Assembly: GCA_964030785.1 (NCBI GenBank) | Contig: OZ034969.1 | Location: forward strand, 39,919,201-39,983,200 | Direction: 5' to 3' | Origin: Siderastrea siderea | Lineage: Eukaryota > Cnidaria > Anthozoa > Scleractinia > Rhizangiidae | DNA: 64,000 bases | In this document: positions 1 through 11,405 of the stretch, one piece after another | How positions within the stretch are numbered: the first letter of the stretch is position 1 | Layout: each line of letters begins with the position of its first letter | Made by a program: the position numbers and the translations under genes | Notes under the pieces: model-generated | What the model saw: the letters and a program-made list of their open reading frames with translations, nothing else | The model's database searches: none | What the model was told of the DNA's origin: nothing

Positions 1-206
1 TTGCTGACGCGTGATTCCTGTTTCAACCGAACGAGAACAAACCTTGGAGCTGAACGCTTGTGTAAGAACGGTAGCTCCGAAGGAAGTGGACGAAAACCAA
101 GATACATCTGCCGTGTCAAGCAATTACTGATGACAGTTTTTCCTAGTTGCGAGGTTGATTAAAGACAAAGCCGACGCTTCGTCCACAGTTAACCAAAGCG
201 TAATGT

Positions 207-600
207 GAGTTGTTTGTATGGAGCTGAAATTCGATCCAAAATGTAAATGGTCAGTTTTCCGTGCAAAATACCTAAAAAGCGAAATAGGTTTGAAAACCAT
301 TACCTGTTGTGTGTTTGCTGTGTTTTTGCCACTTTTCTGAGCTTCTGGAGGCCGTTTGGGGCGATTTTCTGTTTAACGGTCGATGCGACATCTGTCAAAG
401 TAAAGCCAGTACGTGACAAGACGTCGCTTCGACCGTTAAACAGAATATCGCCCCAAACGGCATCCAGCAGTTCGGAAAAGCGGTAAAGACACAGCAAACA
501 CACAAAGATAAGGTTTTTCAAACTCTATTTTGATTTTTAGGTATTTTCCACGGAAAACTGCCGATTATTTTCAGTCGAATTTCAGCTCCATACAAACTCT
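207..600. repeat. Foldback (palindromic) segment inside copy A
   Basis: The arms begin with GTTTGTATGGAGCTGAAATT and end with its reverse complement near 599. The centre holds inverted copies of a GACCGTTAAACAGAA-type sequence around 380-450. The same foldback sits at about 53946-54336 in copy B, so it was either part of the element or inserted before the element multiplied. No coding capacity is credible: the open frames inside it are mirror images of each other. Confidence 0.75.
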
Positions 601-1073
601 CATATTACGCTTTGGTGACCTGTGCTTCGTCTATTGCATAGCCTACTGCTCAACAATCTTTCGCGATTTTCCCATCCATATATCCTAGGTTTCGCTAGTT
701 TGAACAATTCAATAGATTCTACATGCAACGTCGTCTGAAAGTTTAGAAGGATAACTTCGTCCCCCATGACTGAACGCCTCACATGTACTGAACGTTTCAT
801 GATGTCGAATGATACAATAAACAGTGAATAAACAGCGCCAGGAGTTGCACGAGCTGCTGTGGAGATCGCTTTCGGTCCCTGTCCAGTCAAATAACGATCA
901 GCTATTCGTCTTCTCGTTTCCTTGTGGAGAGGCCCACATGGCCTGTTCTTCCGACCTAAGGCATTAACATAACCAGCTCTGAACATTTCGAAAAATCTGT
1001 GACAGATTCGAAATCTCCTTTCGATTTTCGAAATCCCTCTCTGAATCTCAATAAACACAAGGCGAATGCCCAA
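600..1073 (-). pseudogene. Helix-turn-helix transposase N-terminal remnant
   Basis: The minus-strand frame contains a stretch of the form L-hk-E-x-R-R-R-I-x-x-R-Y-L-T-G-x-G-P-x-A-I-S, then P-G-A-V-Y. This is the spacing of a paired-like HTH domain in Tc1/mariner transposases. A conceptual continuation containing IELFKLAKPRIYGWENRERL lies in the same region. The catalytic DDE domain is absent, so this cannot be an active transposase. The same remnant occurs on the plus strand at 53487-53801. Family assignment is by motif recognition only. Confidence 0.5.
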
Positions 1074-1179
1074 ATACGGAGAACGTGACTCGTCACGTTG
1101 TTTTGAATTTTAGAGTTTCCGTTCACGCGTGACGTGGATCAACTGTAACATTCATCTTTTAAGCACCCTGTGAAAAATA

Positions 1180-1400
1180 TTTCTGTGGACAAATTATGGG
1201 TACGCCCTTATATGGCTTATACGGGGATGTGCCGCTCGACAGGTATGCCGGGTTTTTTGGCCTCTTTGTCCCAAACAGGGTATACATTTTTTTACGTGTC
1301 AGTCCTAAACAGGGTGTGTATTTTGTCATTTTTCCTAAACGGGGACCTAAAATGAAGGGTGTTGTCCTGCACCGGGTAGCGGTAGCCCCATACCCAAACA
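1180..1400. repeat. Dispersed 'AAACAGGGT' repeat
   Basis: The segment has several imperfect internal copies of a CCTAAACAGGGT-like sentence. It ends with a stretch (CCTAAAATGAAGGGTGTTGT...) that recurs at 2728-2775. Open frames across it have no plausible domain. It is best read as a dispersed genomic repeat. Confidence 0.5.
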
Positions 1401-2230
1401 TGGGTCAAGTGCCCCCCGGGACCATGAAAAATCTTGACTATGGTTTGATCAATAGCCACCTTCCCACTTGCAAATACCCAAGGTACCTCTACCCCACCGC
1501 TTTATCCATGACATCTTCCTTGAACGTACCTTCCCTCAGACGCACGCGGAGACGGTTGACCAAATCTTAATTAAGCTAAGCAAGCTAGACCTTTTAGAAA
1601 AAAAGTTAACGACATAAATGCAGCAATGAAAAGCGTTCAGGACTCAGGTGAAGCGTTAGATAAGAATGTAACTGCGATGAAGGAGAAACAGAAGAGTCTT
1701 GACAACGATACGATATCGTCGAACTCAAGAAGAGTGCTACTTTTGTGGGAGACCAAGTAGGTGAGCTTAACAAAGCCGTTTCCAATGAAACTGAAAATCG
1801 AAAGAAGGAACTTAGCGATGTGCGAAAAGAGTTGTTGTATCTTGAGGCATATAGCCGTAGGAAAAACTTAAAATTCGTAAGGGTTATTTACCTGTCTCTC
1901 GGGGGTATGTGATATGTTCACTTGAAAATTGAACATTTGCCTTATGCGCCGATGAATTCGAAAGTTCAACACCCCCAAACCCCCACGGGCAACCCCCCTG
2001 GGCATTTGAACTTTTGAAGATTGGCTCGTTCAAATTCCCGCCCCCCTGGGCCAAAGTTGTGTTCAAATGCCCTACCCTTGAGTGCCTGATTTGACTGACA
2101 AATGCCCCTCCCAAAGAACAAATGTTTTTAGTGCGTATAAAACAGTTATCATCAAATGGACCTTTTAAACGGTGATTGGCAAATGAAGCTATAAAAGCCA
2201 TAAATCCTTGATATTAAACACACTCTACTT
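1401..2230. other. No recognisable gene; repeat-derived spacer
   Basis: There is a low-complexity coiled stretch near 1560-1870 with LINE-ORF1-like wording (AAG/GAG rich) but no continuous frame. At 1886-1925 there is a copy of the CCTGTCTCTCGGGGGTATGT sequence that forms a perfect hairpin at 10717-10815. C/G-rich homopolymer patches (near 1970-2050) look like degenerate repeat sequence. Confidence 0.4.
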
Positions 2231-2689
2231 TTCATACAGACCTTCCAAAATACTGCAGAGCTTGTTCAGCCTCCTTTTCGCCCGCCATTCACTCACATAA
2301 GCGAGATCTTTGCCTTTAAACTGGTCCATATTCAACAATTACGTGCGTTGGGCGCCGGACAAAAAGATTTTAAACTTGGCACTTCCAGTTTTCACTTCCC
2401 AGGGAAAGAAAAAATTCCCCACCCCCGGGAAGGCCTTTCACGTCAAATTCCCGACTTCCCGGGCACAGAAAATAGTCAAATGCCCGGGGGGATGTTGAAG
2501 TTGCGAATTGATCGGCGCATTATACGCTTCGCCTCACTGCAAAAAAAAACAGAACGAGGAGGAGAAAATTTACGTAGCATAGCATTCATTAACTTTTAAT
2601 GGAAAAACCTTGTCGTCATATCTGAAAGATTGAAGAGGATGACAGCATGTTTTGCAGGGGAAAAGGGAAAAGCATCAAGTTCAATAGTA

Positions 2690-3015
2690 AGGCGAGATTT
2701 CGGGGGGGGGGGGGAACTCCCATTTGTCCTAAACAGGGACCTAAAATGAAGGGTATTGTCCTGCACAGGGTAGGTATTTTAGGGTTTTTTTTTTCGCTTC
2801 CCAGGGAAAGATCAAATTCCCCATCCCCAGGGACAGGGTTTCAAACCCTCAGCGGCAGCTATAGTTGACAACTGGAAATGCATGTAGATCGAAGTATGAT
2901 TCTTTCGAATGTTTCTTTGTAATTTGCTAGTGGTCGCCACCAATTTAGTGCTACAAGAATGCGATTGGTAAAATTTCCCGTTTGAGTATGCTTTCTATAA
3001 ACGTGCATTTATTTT
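2690..3015. repeat. Composite repeat shared with 11020-11480
   Basis: A G10 run at 2701-2714 is followed by a second copy of the 1180-1400 repeat. Then comes a segment (about 2860-3010: GAAGTATGATTCTTTCGAAT, then GCTAGTGGTCGC) that matches 11022-11083 plus 11405-11490. Comparing the two shows that about 320 bp (11083-11405) was inserted in the second copy. Confidence 0.6.
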
Positions 3016-4060
3016 TAAAAAGCAATGCTGATTCAACGGTGGGAAACTGAGTGTATATTTTAACCAATATTTGAAAAGGCACAGCCTTTCTTCTTCAGGG
3101 TCTTTAACAGAGAATGACTCTCAGGGCAAAAACGCTACAATTTAAGCTAAGGGTATACAATATGCTACTAGAATAACAATATATAACAGCTATTAACTGG
3201 ACTAGGTATATTGGATTTCTAGCATTTTGATTGGCTGAACGGAGGTAGGCTATCAGCTCATATACCTGCTGCGACCAGCTGCAACCAAATATGATCAATG
3301 AACACTCAACAACAAAGTGAGCTGGAAGTTTTTTCCTCGCAAGCCGGCGAGAAAATGGACGAGAAAAATCACTTGGCAGCGAATTTAAATTAAGCAGAAA
3401 TTCCAACAGCGTCACCGACAAGCATCACCAACAGCGTCGTCTAACACAAGTCAAAATTGTTTGAAGAAACTGTGCAGAAATAGAAATTTAAGCATTGAGC
3501 GTTGTGTTTACAATTAATTTCTTTCATCGATCGTCATGTCGATCATTGAAATTGAACAAACGGTAGGTTTTATCAGGAAGGCTTTCCACTTCAAAACATC
3601 AAGACAAGACATAAAACACAGTGAAATGGGGCAGGAGTATTTAATAAAAACTATCACATATTCATGGCGAGTCGGTGCGAGAATCATGAAGCAGTCTAAA
3701 CAAGTGCTAAAAAAAAGACAGCTGCAAACTACCAGGAAGGAAGGAAGGGCGAGATTTTTTTTCGGCTTTAACACGCAAAATTGACACTGGTTTACCTGCA
3801 CTCGTTGTAGCTCTGTGTTCCAACACGTCCAAATGTTCAGATAGAAATCGGATGCCATGTAAACGGAGTTGAATCGCTTTTCCAGTTGTTTGAATGTTGT
3901 TTTTACCATTCCGTCCGCAACCTCTAAACCGAGAACGGCTGCATTTTGCAGTTCGCGTTTAACAAACTATGACGGTGAATTCTAATGTTCCTCGCTACAG
4001 TAATCTTGCCTCTGAGCTGCATAGAAATTACCTATTCAAGTTCAAATTTGTGGCATGTAC
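3016..4060. other. Unassigned region with one unrecognised open frame
   Basis: The longest open frame is 3514-3909 on the minus strand (131 codons, hydrophobic and Cys-rich). I do not recognise it and see no start context, splice signals or domain that would support a gene. The remainder shows no RNA gene and no clear element ends. Confidence 0.3.
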
Positions 4061-4069
4061 TTAAACTTG

Positions 4070-5885
4070 GAACGCCAGTACTCCGGAATGCCGGAATGCC
4101 GGAATATTAAAACCAGGAACGCTGGAACACTTAAACCCGGAACGCCGGAATTCTTAAACCCGGAACACCGGAATACTTAAACCCGGAATGCCGGAATGCT
4201 TCAACTCTAAATGACAAATAATTAAGGTTAAGCCACGCTACATTATTAACGTTGCCTTCTGATCCCCGCCAAAACCCTTCTCCTCACTATCTCCACCCCA
4301 ACCCCCTGCCTAGCGTTTTACCGCCAACCATAATTATTATAATTTATTCATTCCTGGGCTTTTTCGCGCTGCCATCGACATGGAGGACTTTCCAGCAAGG
4401 TAAGCGTACGTAGCTGAAATTTTTCTTTAACTTACAGGGGCACCCAACGAGAAAATTTTAGCAAAATACTTGAAATACCATTTCCTACTCTCTTAGATTG
4501 TTTCAGAGCTTTTTAAAGGCATGTTTGTGTAGGCTAACACAGATTGATCTGTTCGGAGTTCTTAGCTCAAAATTTAGGCCCCAGAAAATTTTAGGAAACA
4601 GAATCCCATCAGCCAAATTTCCTAGCTTCTGATGGCTCTCCGAAAATGCTAGCTGACCCTATTCTGCACTCTAAACGACCTATTTGTCCGTCCGAAAACA
4701 ATAGGAACTCATAAGTGATCTTGTTACGAAAATCCAACGTGATGTCTCGCCGACGAAATTTCTAGCTTTCACTACAATTAAATCCGAAAATCTCAGGCGA
4801 GTTTAGGTCTTCCGAACAGATATTCCCCGAAACGAACCGTTGGGTGTCCCCAAACTTAACGCGTTTAAAGTATCATTTACAAAGTGATAAACTGTTATTC
4901 CCTTAGTCACAGCCAAAGCCCAGAGAAAAAGAGGTAACATATTGAATCTTAACCAGTTTTATAACTCAGTTGACAAATGTCAGGCACATGGTGTGGCTTC
5001 ACATAATGACAGCAATACTGAAAACATCTAAGCAGTGTAAATGCTCTTAGTGACGAGTAAACTGTCTCAAAAACACATACTTCAATAACCTTGGCTCAAT
5101 TTTTTTTTTGAGCTTATGAAGACATGGTTCGTTGATTCGAACTCTCGCGGTATGTCGACGCTATGTTTCTATAATCTGTTCTCCACTATTTTAATTTACC
5201 AGCGTTTCCCCCAACTTGAAAGATTTAACGACCATATGTCTTCATAAGCTCACACAAAAAAAAACTAACTAACTAACTAACAGCCAGGCCTCTTTTATAA
5301 CTCAACTGAGTTATAAAACTGGTTAAGATTTAGCTTGCCTGCAGACGTCTCCTATTTCCTTTGCTTCACGCGGAAAAGGTCCACAAAGGAAATAGGACAC
5401 GTCCGCGCGCAGGGTGGTTAAGAGTCAATGTCTGAGCTCTTTTTTTCTGGGCCTTGACTGGGACTAAAGGGAAGGGAATGACAGTTTATCACTTTGTAAA
5501 TGATACTTTAAACGCCTAAAGTTAAAGAGAGAAAATTTCAGCTACATACGCTTACCTTGCTGGAGAGTCCTCCATGTCAATGACAGCACGAAAAAGGACA
5601 GGAATGAATAAATTATAATAATTATGGTTGGCGGGAAAATGTAAGGCAGGGGGTTGGGATGGGAATAGTGAGGAGAATGGTTTTGGCGGGGACCAGAAGG
5701 TAACGTTAATAATGTAGCGTGGCTTAACCATAATTGTCCGTCTTTTCAGCGATCTTGTGTATCTTAAATCGCTCATTTAGTGTTCAAGTATTCCGGCATT
5801 CCGGGTTTTAAGTATTCCGGCGTTCCTCCGGCGTTCCGGGTTTCAGTATTCCGGCGTTCGGGCGTTCCGGGTTTAAGTACATGCC
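4070..5885. mobile_element. Large foldback element (~1.8 kb)
   Basis: The outer arms (about 4080-4420 and 5530-5880) are inverted copies. Each carries ~22 bp tandem repeats built on CCGGAATACTTAAACCCGGA, then an A/T-rich promoter-like stretch, then an ATGGAGGACT...CCAGCAAG|GTAAGC block. Inner pairs are also inverted: 4860-4890 with 5485-5515, 4950-4975 with 5305-5335, and 5105-5125 with 5235-5255. The whole unit can fold on itself. The block ending in GTAAGCGTA resembles a first exon with a splice donor (see findings). Confidence 0.7.
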
Positions 5886-6280
5886 CAAATTTGTTCTGTC
5901 TTCAGAACCGTTGTCCGTTGTGTGAACAGATTACAAACTTGTTCAGTTTCAACTCCAGCAGCTAAGATGGTGAAATTGTACAGCTTCAGTCCGCTTTGAA
6001 CAATGACTACAACAATGTTTCAGAAAAAATCAAACATGTACCATAATTCAGAGCCAATAATTAGAAGATTTTTTTCCAAAACCTGTGCTACTTTGTTCCC
6101 TCTCGAGCAGTTTTCATCAATTCATTCAGCTTTGCAATGAAACGCTGCAACACTTCGCAAAGTTTTGGCGCCTTTTTCGCTCAGTCATGTGATCGATTCT
6201 TGTTCCGTTTAAATTTCTTTTTGTCATTTTTCCCGTTCTTTCCTGTTTTTTTTTTTTTAATAGCGGTTAAGATTTTAATA

Positions 6281-6398
6281 AAACGATTATTCTACTCGGG
6301 CTTGCTGGATATCAAATGATTATAACCAACTCGGCGCTACGCGCCTCGTTGGTTATCTATCATTCGATGTCCAGCGAGCCCTCGTAGAATAATTGTTA
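6281..6398. mobile_element. Palindromic MITE (118 bp)
   Basis: The arms AACGATTATTCTACTCGGGC and GCCCTCGTAGAATAATTGTT flank a second nested palindrome centred on GGCGCTACGCGCC. It is essentially one hairpin with no coding potential. Confidence 0.7.
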
Positions 6399-6629
6399 AA
6401 TATTACAACGTAAAAAAACTGGCGCGTAAAAACTAAAACGTTGCGATGTAAAATTTGAAAAATATATTACATAAGCAGGATACCTGATACTATAATAACA
6501 TAAGCTTAAGTGACAGGGATAACGTACAGCGTTAAACTCTAAATCCGTTACAATACGAAATTGGAAAGTGGACAAACACTAAAAAAAACACACGGAGGAT
6601 GAAAAACCGGAAAAAGTGTCACGTTTCAT

Positions 6630-6902
6630 CTCTCCTATTTAAGCCTAGAGGTTCCAAGATTTGACCTCTATCGATGAGGTACGCCTCTCTAGCTTTTCGT
6701 ACACTGTCACGGTTAGATTTAAGAGGAATAAGTTGCATGTCATTAGCATTATGGTCGTTTGAAAGAAAATGTTCTGAGACTGCACTAGGTTTAGAACTGT
6801 TAGTTTGTTTGTCAACAGGTCTACGATGTTCGTTAAAGCGGTCCTAAGTTGTCGTTTGGTTTCTCCTATGTATTGTTTGTGACAGCAATTGCATTGTACC
6901 AT
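6630..6902 (-). pseudogene. GIY-YIG endonuclease domain of Penelope-like element (remnant)
   Basis: The frame starts with VQCNCCHKQYIGETKRQL, giving the second half of a GIY-YIG active site (YIGET followed by K-R-Q-L). Upstream codons read CKHVIYM before being cut at about 6918. A C-terminal KAREAYLIDRG-like stretch, the usual end of this nuclease, is readable only in a different frame near 6640-6700, so at least one frameshift lies between. No active nuclease can be made from this copy. Confidence 0.75.
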
Positions 6903-6917
6903 GTAAATAACGTGTTT

Positions 6918-8347
6918 ACAGTTTTTTTTTTGTCCATTATATTTTTATTTACATAAATTGATATATCTCTGCTACTTAACAATAGGTTCAAATATAATGG
7001 CAGGAGATCTTAGCAAGCTCTGCTGAGCTTTTCTAAGAAGATCCCCTTATGTTAAAAAAAACTAACTTAAGTGGCAGATGGATGTAATATTAAAGAGTAA
7101 TGCTGACAAGTTTTATTGTATAATATAATAATATTACCATAATAATATATTATAATAATATTATAACCTAAAAATACATCTGATTTTGTACATAGACTTT
7201 TGTTGCTTTTGTAAACAGACTGTATGAGTTACAGTCAATGTGATGATAAATAGGTCTTCTTTCGTCCGTAGAATAAAATGTATGGCTAGTTTCCCCGTCT
7301 GTTTTATGTCAAGTTGCATGTCAAGCAGTTGTGTCTGCATCGAAACGAGCCACGGGGTTGGTTACTTCACAGGCAGCCCAAGCTCACGCCTCGTGAAAGG
7401 GAGGAATTTATTAATTATTTATGGTTCTCGAGCCGGGACGTGACCTTCGAGAGAGACCTGTATTGGGTTGCAAGCGGCCGTTAACAATTTGAGACTTTGT
7501 ATGGGGAATAATATATCGTCGATTTCCAACGTTAAATAAAACTAAATTTCAACATTTTTTAGTGAAATAAATAACACTAATTTACCTCTTACGTCTTTGT
7601 GTGTTTTTTGGGCTTATTCCATAGTTTTGGGCCTTCTTTGTCACGACTGTTACTACCTTCATAGACCGATATTGGGTTACAAGCGGCCGTTGACAATTTG
7701 AGACTTTGTATGGGAAATAAAATATCGTCGATTTCGAACGTTAAATAAAACTAAATTTCAACTTTTTTTTAGTGAAATGAATAAAACTAACTTACCTCTT
7801 TCGTCTTTGTGTGTTTTTGGGCTTGTTCCATCGTTTTGGGCCTTCTTTGTCCCCGGTCTTTGTCACGACTGTTACTACCTTCATAAGACGAAGTCAAGGC
7901 ACCACACCGTTTCAGGCCGGAGATTCGAACTTGTCTACTCCAAGGCGGTTTGCGGCCAGAAAATCCATCCTATCGCAGATTTTTTCCGCCAGAGGTAAAC
8001 CTCTATGATGTCCACACCTTGTAAAATGTGCCTTCGCCAAATATCCCCGCGCATTTTCCTGAAAATGAGCTTTTTCTCACACTATGTCCAAAACCTCTTC
8101 TTTCGGCGAACGCTCATGATTTTGAAAATCGACACGAGGCTTGGGTCCGAGATCAAATCTCTCTCGACCCACGGTGGCACAGTCAATTCATGTACAGCAC
8201 TTACCCCATCCTGACAGTAGCATCACGCACAGCAATATTGTATCGATCAACCAATGACAGAGCGAGGCGACGCGACGGGATACGGGAGATAAACAAACGG
8301 CTAAATTTGAATATTTCTTAATGAATGACACAGAACGAAGGGCTGGA
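6918..8347. mobile_element. Unclassified insertion inside the Penelope-like element
   Basis: The Penelope-like frame stops abruptly at 6917 (poly-T follows) and resumes near 8348. The intervening DNA is A/T-rich and includes an ATTATAATAATAT palindrome near 7110-7170. It contains a ~212 bp tandem duplication at about 7460-7890. I see no transposase or terminal repeats, so the boundaries are inferred only from the interruption. Confidence 0.45.
7460..7890. repeat. Tandem duplication, unit ~212 bp
   Basis: Two head-to-tail copies start with TATTGGGTTGCAAGCGGCCG (about 7461) and TATTGGGTTACAAGCGGCCG (about 7671). Each ends with TTTGTCACGACTGTTACTAC. The copies differ by scattered substitutions and a small insertion in the second, so the duplication is not recent. 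Confidence 0.8.
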
Positions 8348-8836
8348 TTATATGTGGTTAACAAGGGGTACCCGTTTGGGCTGGTTTGTTTGAGGTGTCT
8401 TTGGAAGTGAGTGCTTCGGTACGTGTGATGTTGTGAACACGTCGTATTTTTTGGTCGGCAAAGACAGGTTGTATCCCCGTTTGTTAAGATAAGTTTTTAG
8501 TTCAGTAGTTTGTTTTGTGAAAGTGTCGTCAGAAAAACAAATACGGCGGAGTCTAAGAGCTAAGCTGAATGGAATAGCTCTCTTAGTGTGTTTAGGATGA
8601 CATGAAGATTGTAGTAAGTATTGATGTTTGTCGGTAGGTTTAGTGTAAAGGTCAGTCGTGATTTTATCATTAATGAGAGACACGTTGACGTGAAGAAATG
8701 GTATGGATGTGAAAGAATAGTTGATGATGGGGTGAGTGTTGTTGAGGTAAGTAGTGAAGGTGTGGAGGTCCTCTACTGAGTGTGTCCATATCATGAAGAT
8801 GTCATCTATGTAACGCCACCACGTGTGAGGCTGTTA
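8348..8836 (-). pseudogene. Penelope-like reverse transcriptase, C-terminal part
   Basis: The minus-strand frame opens with WWRYIDDIFMIW, the YxDD catalytic box of reverse transcriptases. It continues through the thumb-like region (FLHVNVSL, DLYTKPTDKHQYL, HPKHTKRAIPFSLALRLRRI), which is typical of Penelope-like RTs. It is separated from its palm domain by the 8837-10055 insertion. Only the C-terminal half is here, so no function remains. Confidence 0.8.
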
Positions 8837-10055
8837 CAGTGAAACCATAAAACCATGAACGCCTAAAATTATTTCTGGAATGTTTATTGCTCTGCGACCA
8901 ATCAGATTCGAGGCGTAACCGCAACAAACCGCAAGAGTAATTAGCTGAAAGGTTTCGATCACGAAACGAGTCGGTGGCTTTTGCGCCCACGATAAATTCT
9001 CAGTTTCACCGCCGATTAACAAACACTCTGAATTTGCTATTTTTTTTCTATTTCAGAGTTTATGCATAAGCAAAGAATAACTATAAGCGATATTTGACTG
9101 AAAAGAGATAAATAATCGAACAGACACGGCTAGAGAGCGCGTCTGGGAGCAGAATAATTGTATTCAGTTTTTCATTTTTTTTAAAAAAACGGCCTCTCCG
9201 ATGTTGTCAGTTATAATCATTTGTAGGTTTCAGCCTTTTCCCTGTTTGACCAAAACAGTTTACTGAATAAACTTTGCAAAAGTTTCCCTTTACCCTACTT
9301 TGGTGCGGAGAACAGTGCATCAAGCTCATTCACGGCAAAACTCTTCCGTCCAAGATGTCACGCAGGCCGTTAGCCGAACATTTTACGCTATGGACATGAA
9401 ACAACGAGCTGCATTTTTCTTCCACGATTCTCAACTTTTTTATACCTTTTGGAAATATTGAAGTTGTTATTCTTTTCTATTTCAGATAGCTTCTGTATGA
9501 GCGAAAGATAGACGGCACAAGTGAACAAATGCCCAGTTCTAGTAGAAGCGATTCGCGCGTTTAGTATATTTTAAAAAAGATACGTTTCCTTCGGTGTTTG
9601 CTTAAACATCCCATTTATCACTTCTTTGGTTTTGCCTCAAAACGTGCATGTTTTTGGCCGTCATTTGATGTTTTCGATTCCGTCGGTCCAAAGTAACACA
9701 ACTACCGAACTGAGACCTAAATAGCCAATCAAAAGGGAGTGTAATTTGTTCAAAATTTTTGCAACGGTACGCAAGTTGCACACATGTTTGTATCTGCAAC
9801 GGTAGGCGTGTTTGTGTTTGCTGTGAAAACTCGGGTCTAACAGAAACTACAGTAATTATTGCTCTACTGCAATAATTGGCGGTGAAACTGAGAATTTATT
9901 GTGGACGCAAAAGCCACCGACTCGTTTCGTGATCGAAACCTCTCAGCTAATTACTCTTGCGGTTTGTTGCGGTTACGTCTCGAATCTGATTGGTCGCAGA
10001 ACAATAAACATTCCAGAAATAATTTTAGGCGTTCATGGTTTTATGGGTTTCACTG
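8837..10055. mobile_element. Non-autonomous DNA transposon, TA target, ~190 bp inverted repeats
   Basis: The left end CAGTGAAACCATAAAACCAT (8837) is mirrored at the right end (to 10055). The long inverted repeats continue through GTTTATTGCTCTGCGACCAA and AACGAGTCGGTGGCTTTTGC. TA dinucleotides flank both ends (8835-8836 and 10056-10057), as in Tc1/mariner insertions. The interior has no transposase frame. Removing it rejoins the reverse transcriptase of the surrounding Penelope-like element, which confirms the boundaries. Confidence 0.85.
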
Positions 10056-10057
10056 TA

Positions 10058-10430
10058 AGGAGCACATCAAAGAGCGTCTGTTTCAAACTTTGCGAGAAAC
10101 AGATTAGCATAAGAAGGTGCCATTCTGGTACCCATGGCAGTTCCGTGTATTTGTAAATAATTCTTGTCGTTCAATGTAAAGTTGTTCATAGTAAGTATCA
10201 TGTGTATGAGGTCACATAGAGTTTCAGTACCGATAGTAGAAGGGTTGAGAATGCGTGTATCAAGGAAACGTCGACATACGTCAATGCCTTCGTTATGGGG
10301 TATGTTGGTGTAGAGAGAAGAGACGTCAAGAGTGACAAGAAAAGCATTGTCGGGCAGTTGTCCAAGTTGTTCGAGTTTGTCAACGAAGTGTGTAGCGTCT
10401 TTTATTGAAGGACTGTGTAGTCTGTACAAG
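10058..10430 (-). pseudogene. Penelope-like reverse transcriptase, palm part
   Basis: The frame contains FLVTLDVSSLYTNIPHNEG, the RT motif with the first catalytic Asp and the SLYTNIP signature of Penelope-like enzymes. It also contains GTAMGTRMAPSYANLFL, the next conserved motif. It is truncated at about 10440 by an unrelated repeat and ends at the TA-flanked insertion. A one-base shift at the insertion junction prevents direct continuation into the YIDD part. Confidence 0.8.
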
Positions 10431-10479
10431 AGGTCTGCATTTACGGTGTTCGCATTTTCGGTGTTATATTGTAATTATT

Positions 10480-10690
10480 CTATGGGGGACTAAGTCGAGG
10501 GGAATATGTTGAGGGAATATATTGCATTGCTTTGCTATTGTTACCAGCCATTGTTTCAGCCCTAGCCTGCGTGCAGACGTCTCCTATTTCCTTCCACTTA
10601 CAATCAAAGCCACCACCACCTTTTCAGACAGTGAATGAAAATCAGGGGTTATATAATATATTCCCCTAAAAAGAACGACGAAAACCGAAC
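10480..10690. repeat. Dispersed repeat, copy 1 (second copy 11515-11735)
   Basis: TTATATTGTAATTATTCT, then CGAGGGGAATATG and CAGACAGTGAATGAAAATCA, are shared in order with 11515-11735. Copy 1 carries an extra GCGTGCAGACGTCTCCTATT stretch (about 10568-10600). The same stretch occurs at 5338-5360. Confidence 0.6.
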
Positions 10691-10705
10691 CAATTGAAAA
10701 ATAAG

Positions 10706-10815
10706 TAAGGTTTATTTACCTGTCCCTCGGGGGTATGTGATATATTCACCTGGTACCGCCCCAAGGGCGTACCAGATTAATATATCACATACCCCCGAGG
10801 GACAGGTAAATAACA
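10706..10815. repeat. Near-perfect palindrome with ~40 bp arms
   Basis: The arm TTTACCTGTCCCTCGGGGGT...ATATTCAC is followed by a smaller palindrome (CTGGTACCGCCCC...GTACCAG) and then the reverse complement of the first arm. One arm is present alone at 1886-1925. It is probably a hairpin MITE. Confidence 0.7.
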
Positions 10816-11082
10816 TGCTCATTTTTCTGTTGCTGTGGTTTTCTATTGCAAATACATTGGTAATGTCGAGAGTAACATTCCACTGTATATGAATCACAAA
10901 AAAGTCATTCTGCAGGCCTGTGGGGTTTGCACGTGGTTAAGTTGGACAGTAAACACGTTTTCTCAGTTTGAAAATTTGCATTATACCCTTTGCCTCACTG
11001 CGAAAAGCAGAACGGAGACGTATAGTTGACGACTGGAAATGCATGTGCATCGAAGTATGATTCTTTCGAATGTTTCTTCTTC

Positions 11083-11405
11083 TTCTTCCTCGGATAACCC
11101 ACCTCCTTCTTAATGAAGATTCTCGTGAGCGTCAGTGCAGGTGCTATTTCTAAAATTCTCTATTTCTAAGATTCTCGTGAGCGTCAGTGCAGGAGCTTGG
11201 GAATTAAAAACTTAGGGTATGGTCAGTGGCTATTGGCAAAATGGCACCACAGCCGGTTCTTAAAGGCTTCCAGGCTAGGCGCCAGAACCACGGAATCTGG
11301 GAGGCTATTCCAATCACGAACAGTTCTTGGCACGAATGACATTTGATGGTAATTTGTACGAGAAAATGGGACTTCATAGCCCATGCAGTTTACATGTCTT
11401 GATGG
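11083..11405. mobile_element. Insertion within a dispersed repeat
   Basis: Comparison with the uninterrupted copy at 2860-2960 shows that this ~320 bp was inserted after TTTCGAATGTTTCTT. It starts with a CTT microsatellite and holds a direct repeat of AGATTCTCGTGAGCGTCAGT (about 11117 and 11169). No coding content is seen. Confidence 0.5.

Larger units (their letters stand above)
1..1145 (-). mobile_element. Tc1/mariner-like non-autonomous element, copy A (cut by window edge)
   Basis: This segment is the inverted counterpart of 53415-54824. It ends at 1145 with the inverted-repeat end CGTGGATCAACTG followed by TA at 1146-1147. In the complete copy the same end sequence is flanked by TA on both sides, which is the Tc1/mariner target duplication. 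The other end lies outside the window. It carries a decayed HTH coding remnant (600-1073) and a central foldback (about 207-600). The ~30 bp terminal repeats and TA target are seen directly; assignment to the superfamily is inference. Confidence 0.7.
6600..10440 (-). mobile_element. Penelope-like retroelement fragment, split by two insertions
   Basis: Reading the minus strand from 10440 downwards, there is a reverse transcriptase core (10430-10067), then the catalytic YIDD box and RT C-terminal part (8835-8348), then a GIY-YIG endonuclease remnant (6902-6630). RT followed by C-terminal GIY-YIG is diagnostic of Penelope-like elements. The RT is interrupted by a TA-flanked DNA element at 8837-10055. 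The RT and nuclease parts are separated by foreign sequence at about 6918-8347. Frameshifts are present in each piece, so it is dead. Confidence 0.8.

Noticed and set aside
247..521. Overlapping frames on both strands in the 200-600 foldback
   Set aside because: The region is a palindrome, so frames on the two strands are mirror images. They share no recognised domain.
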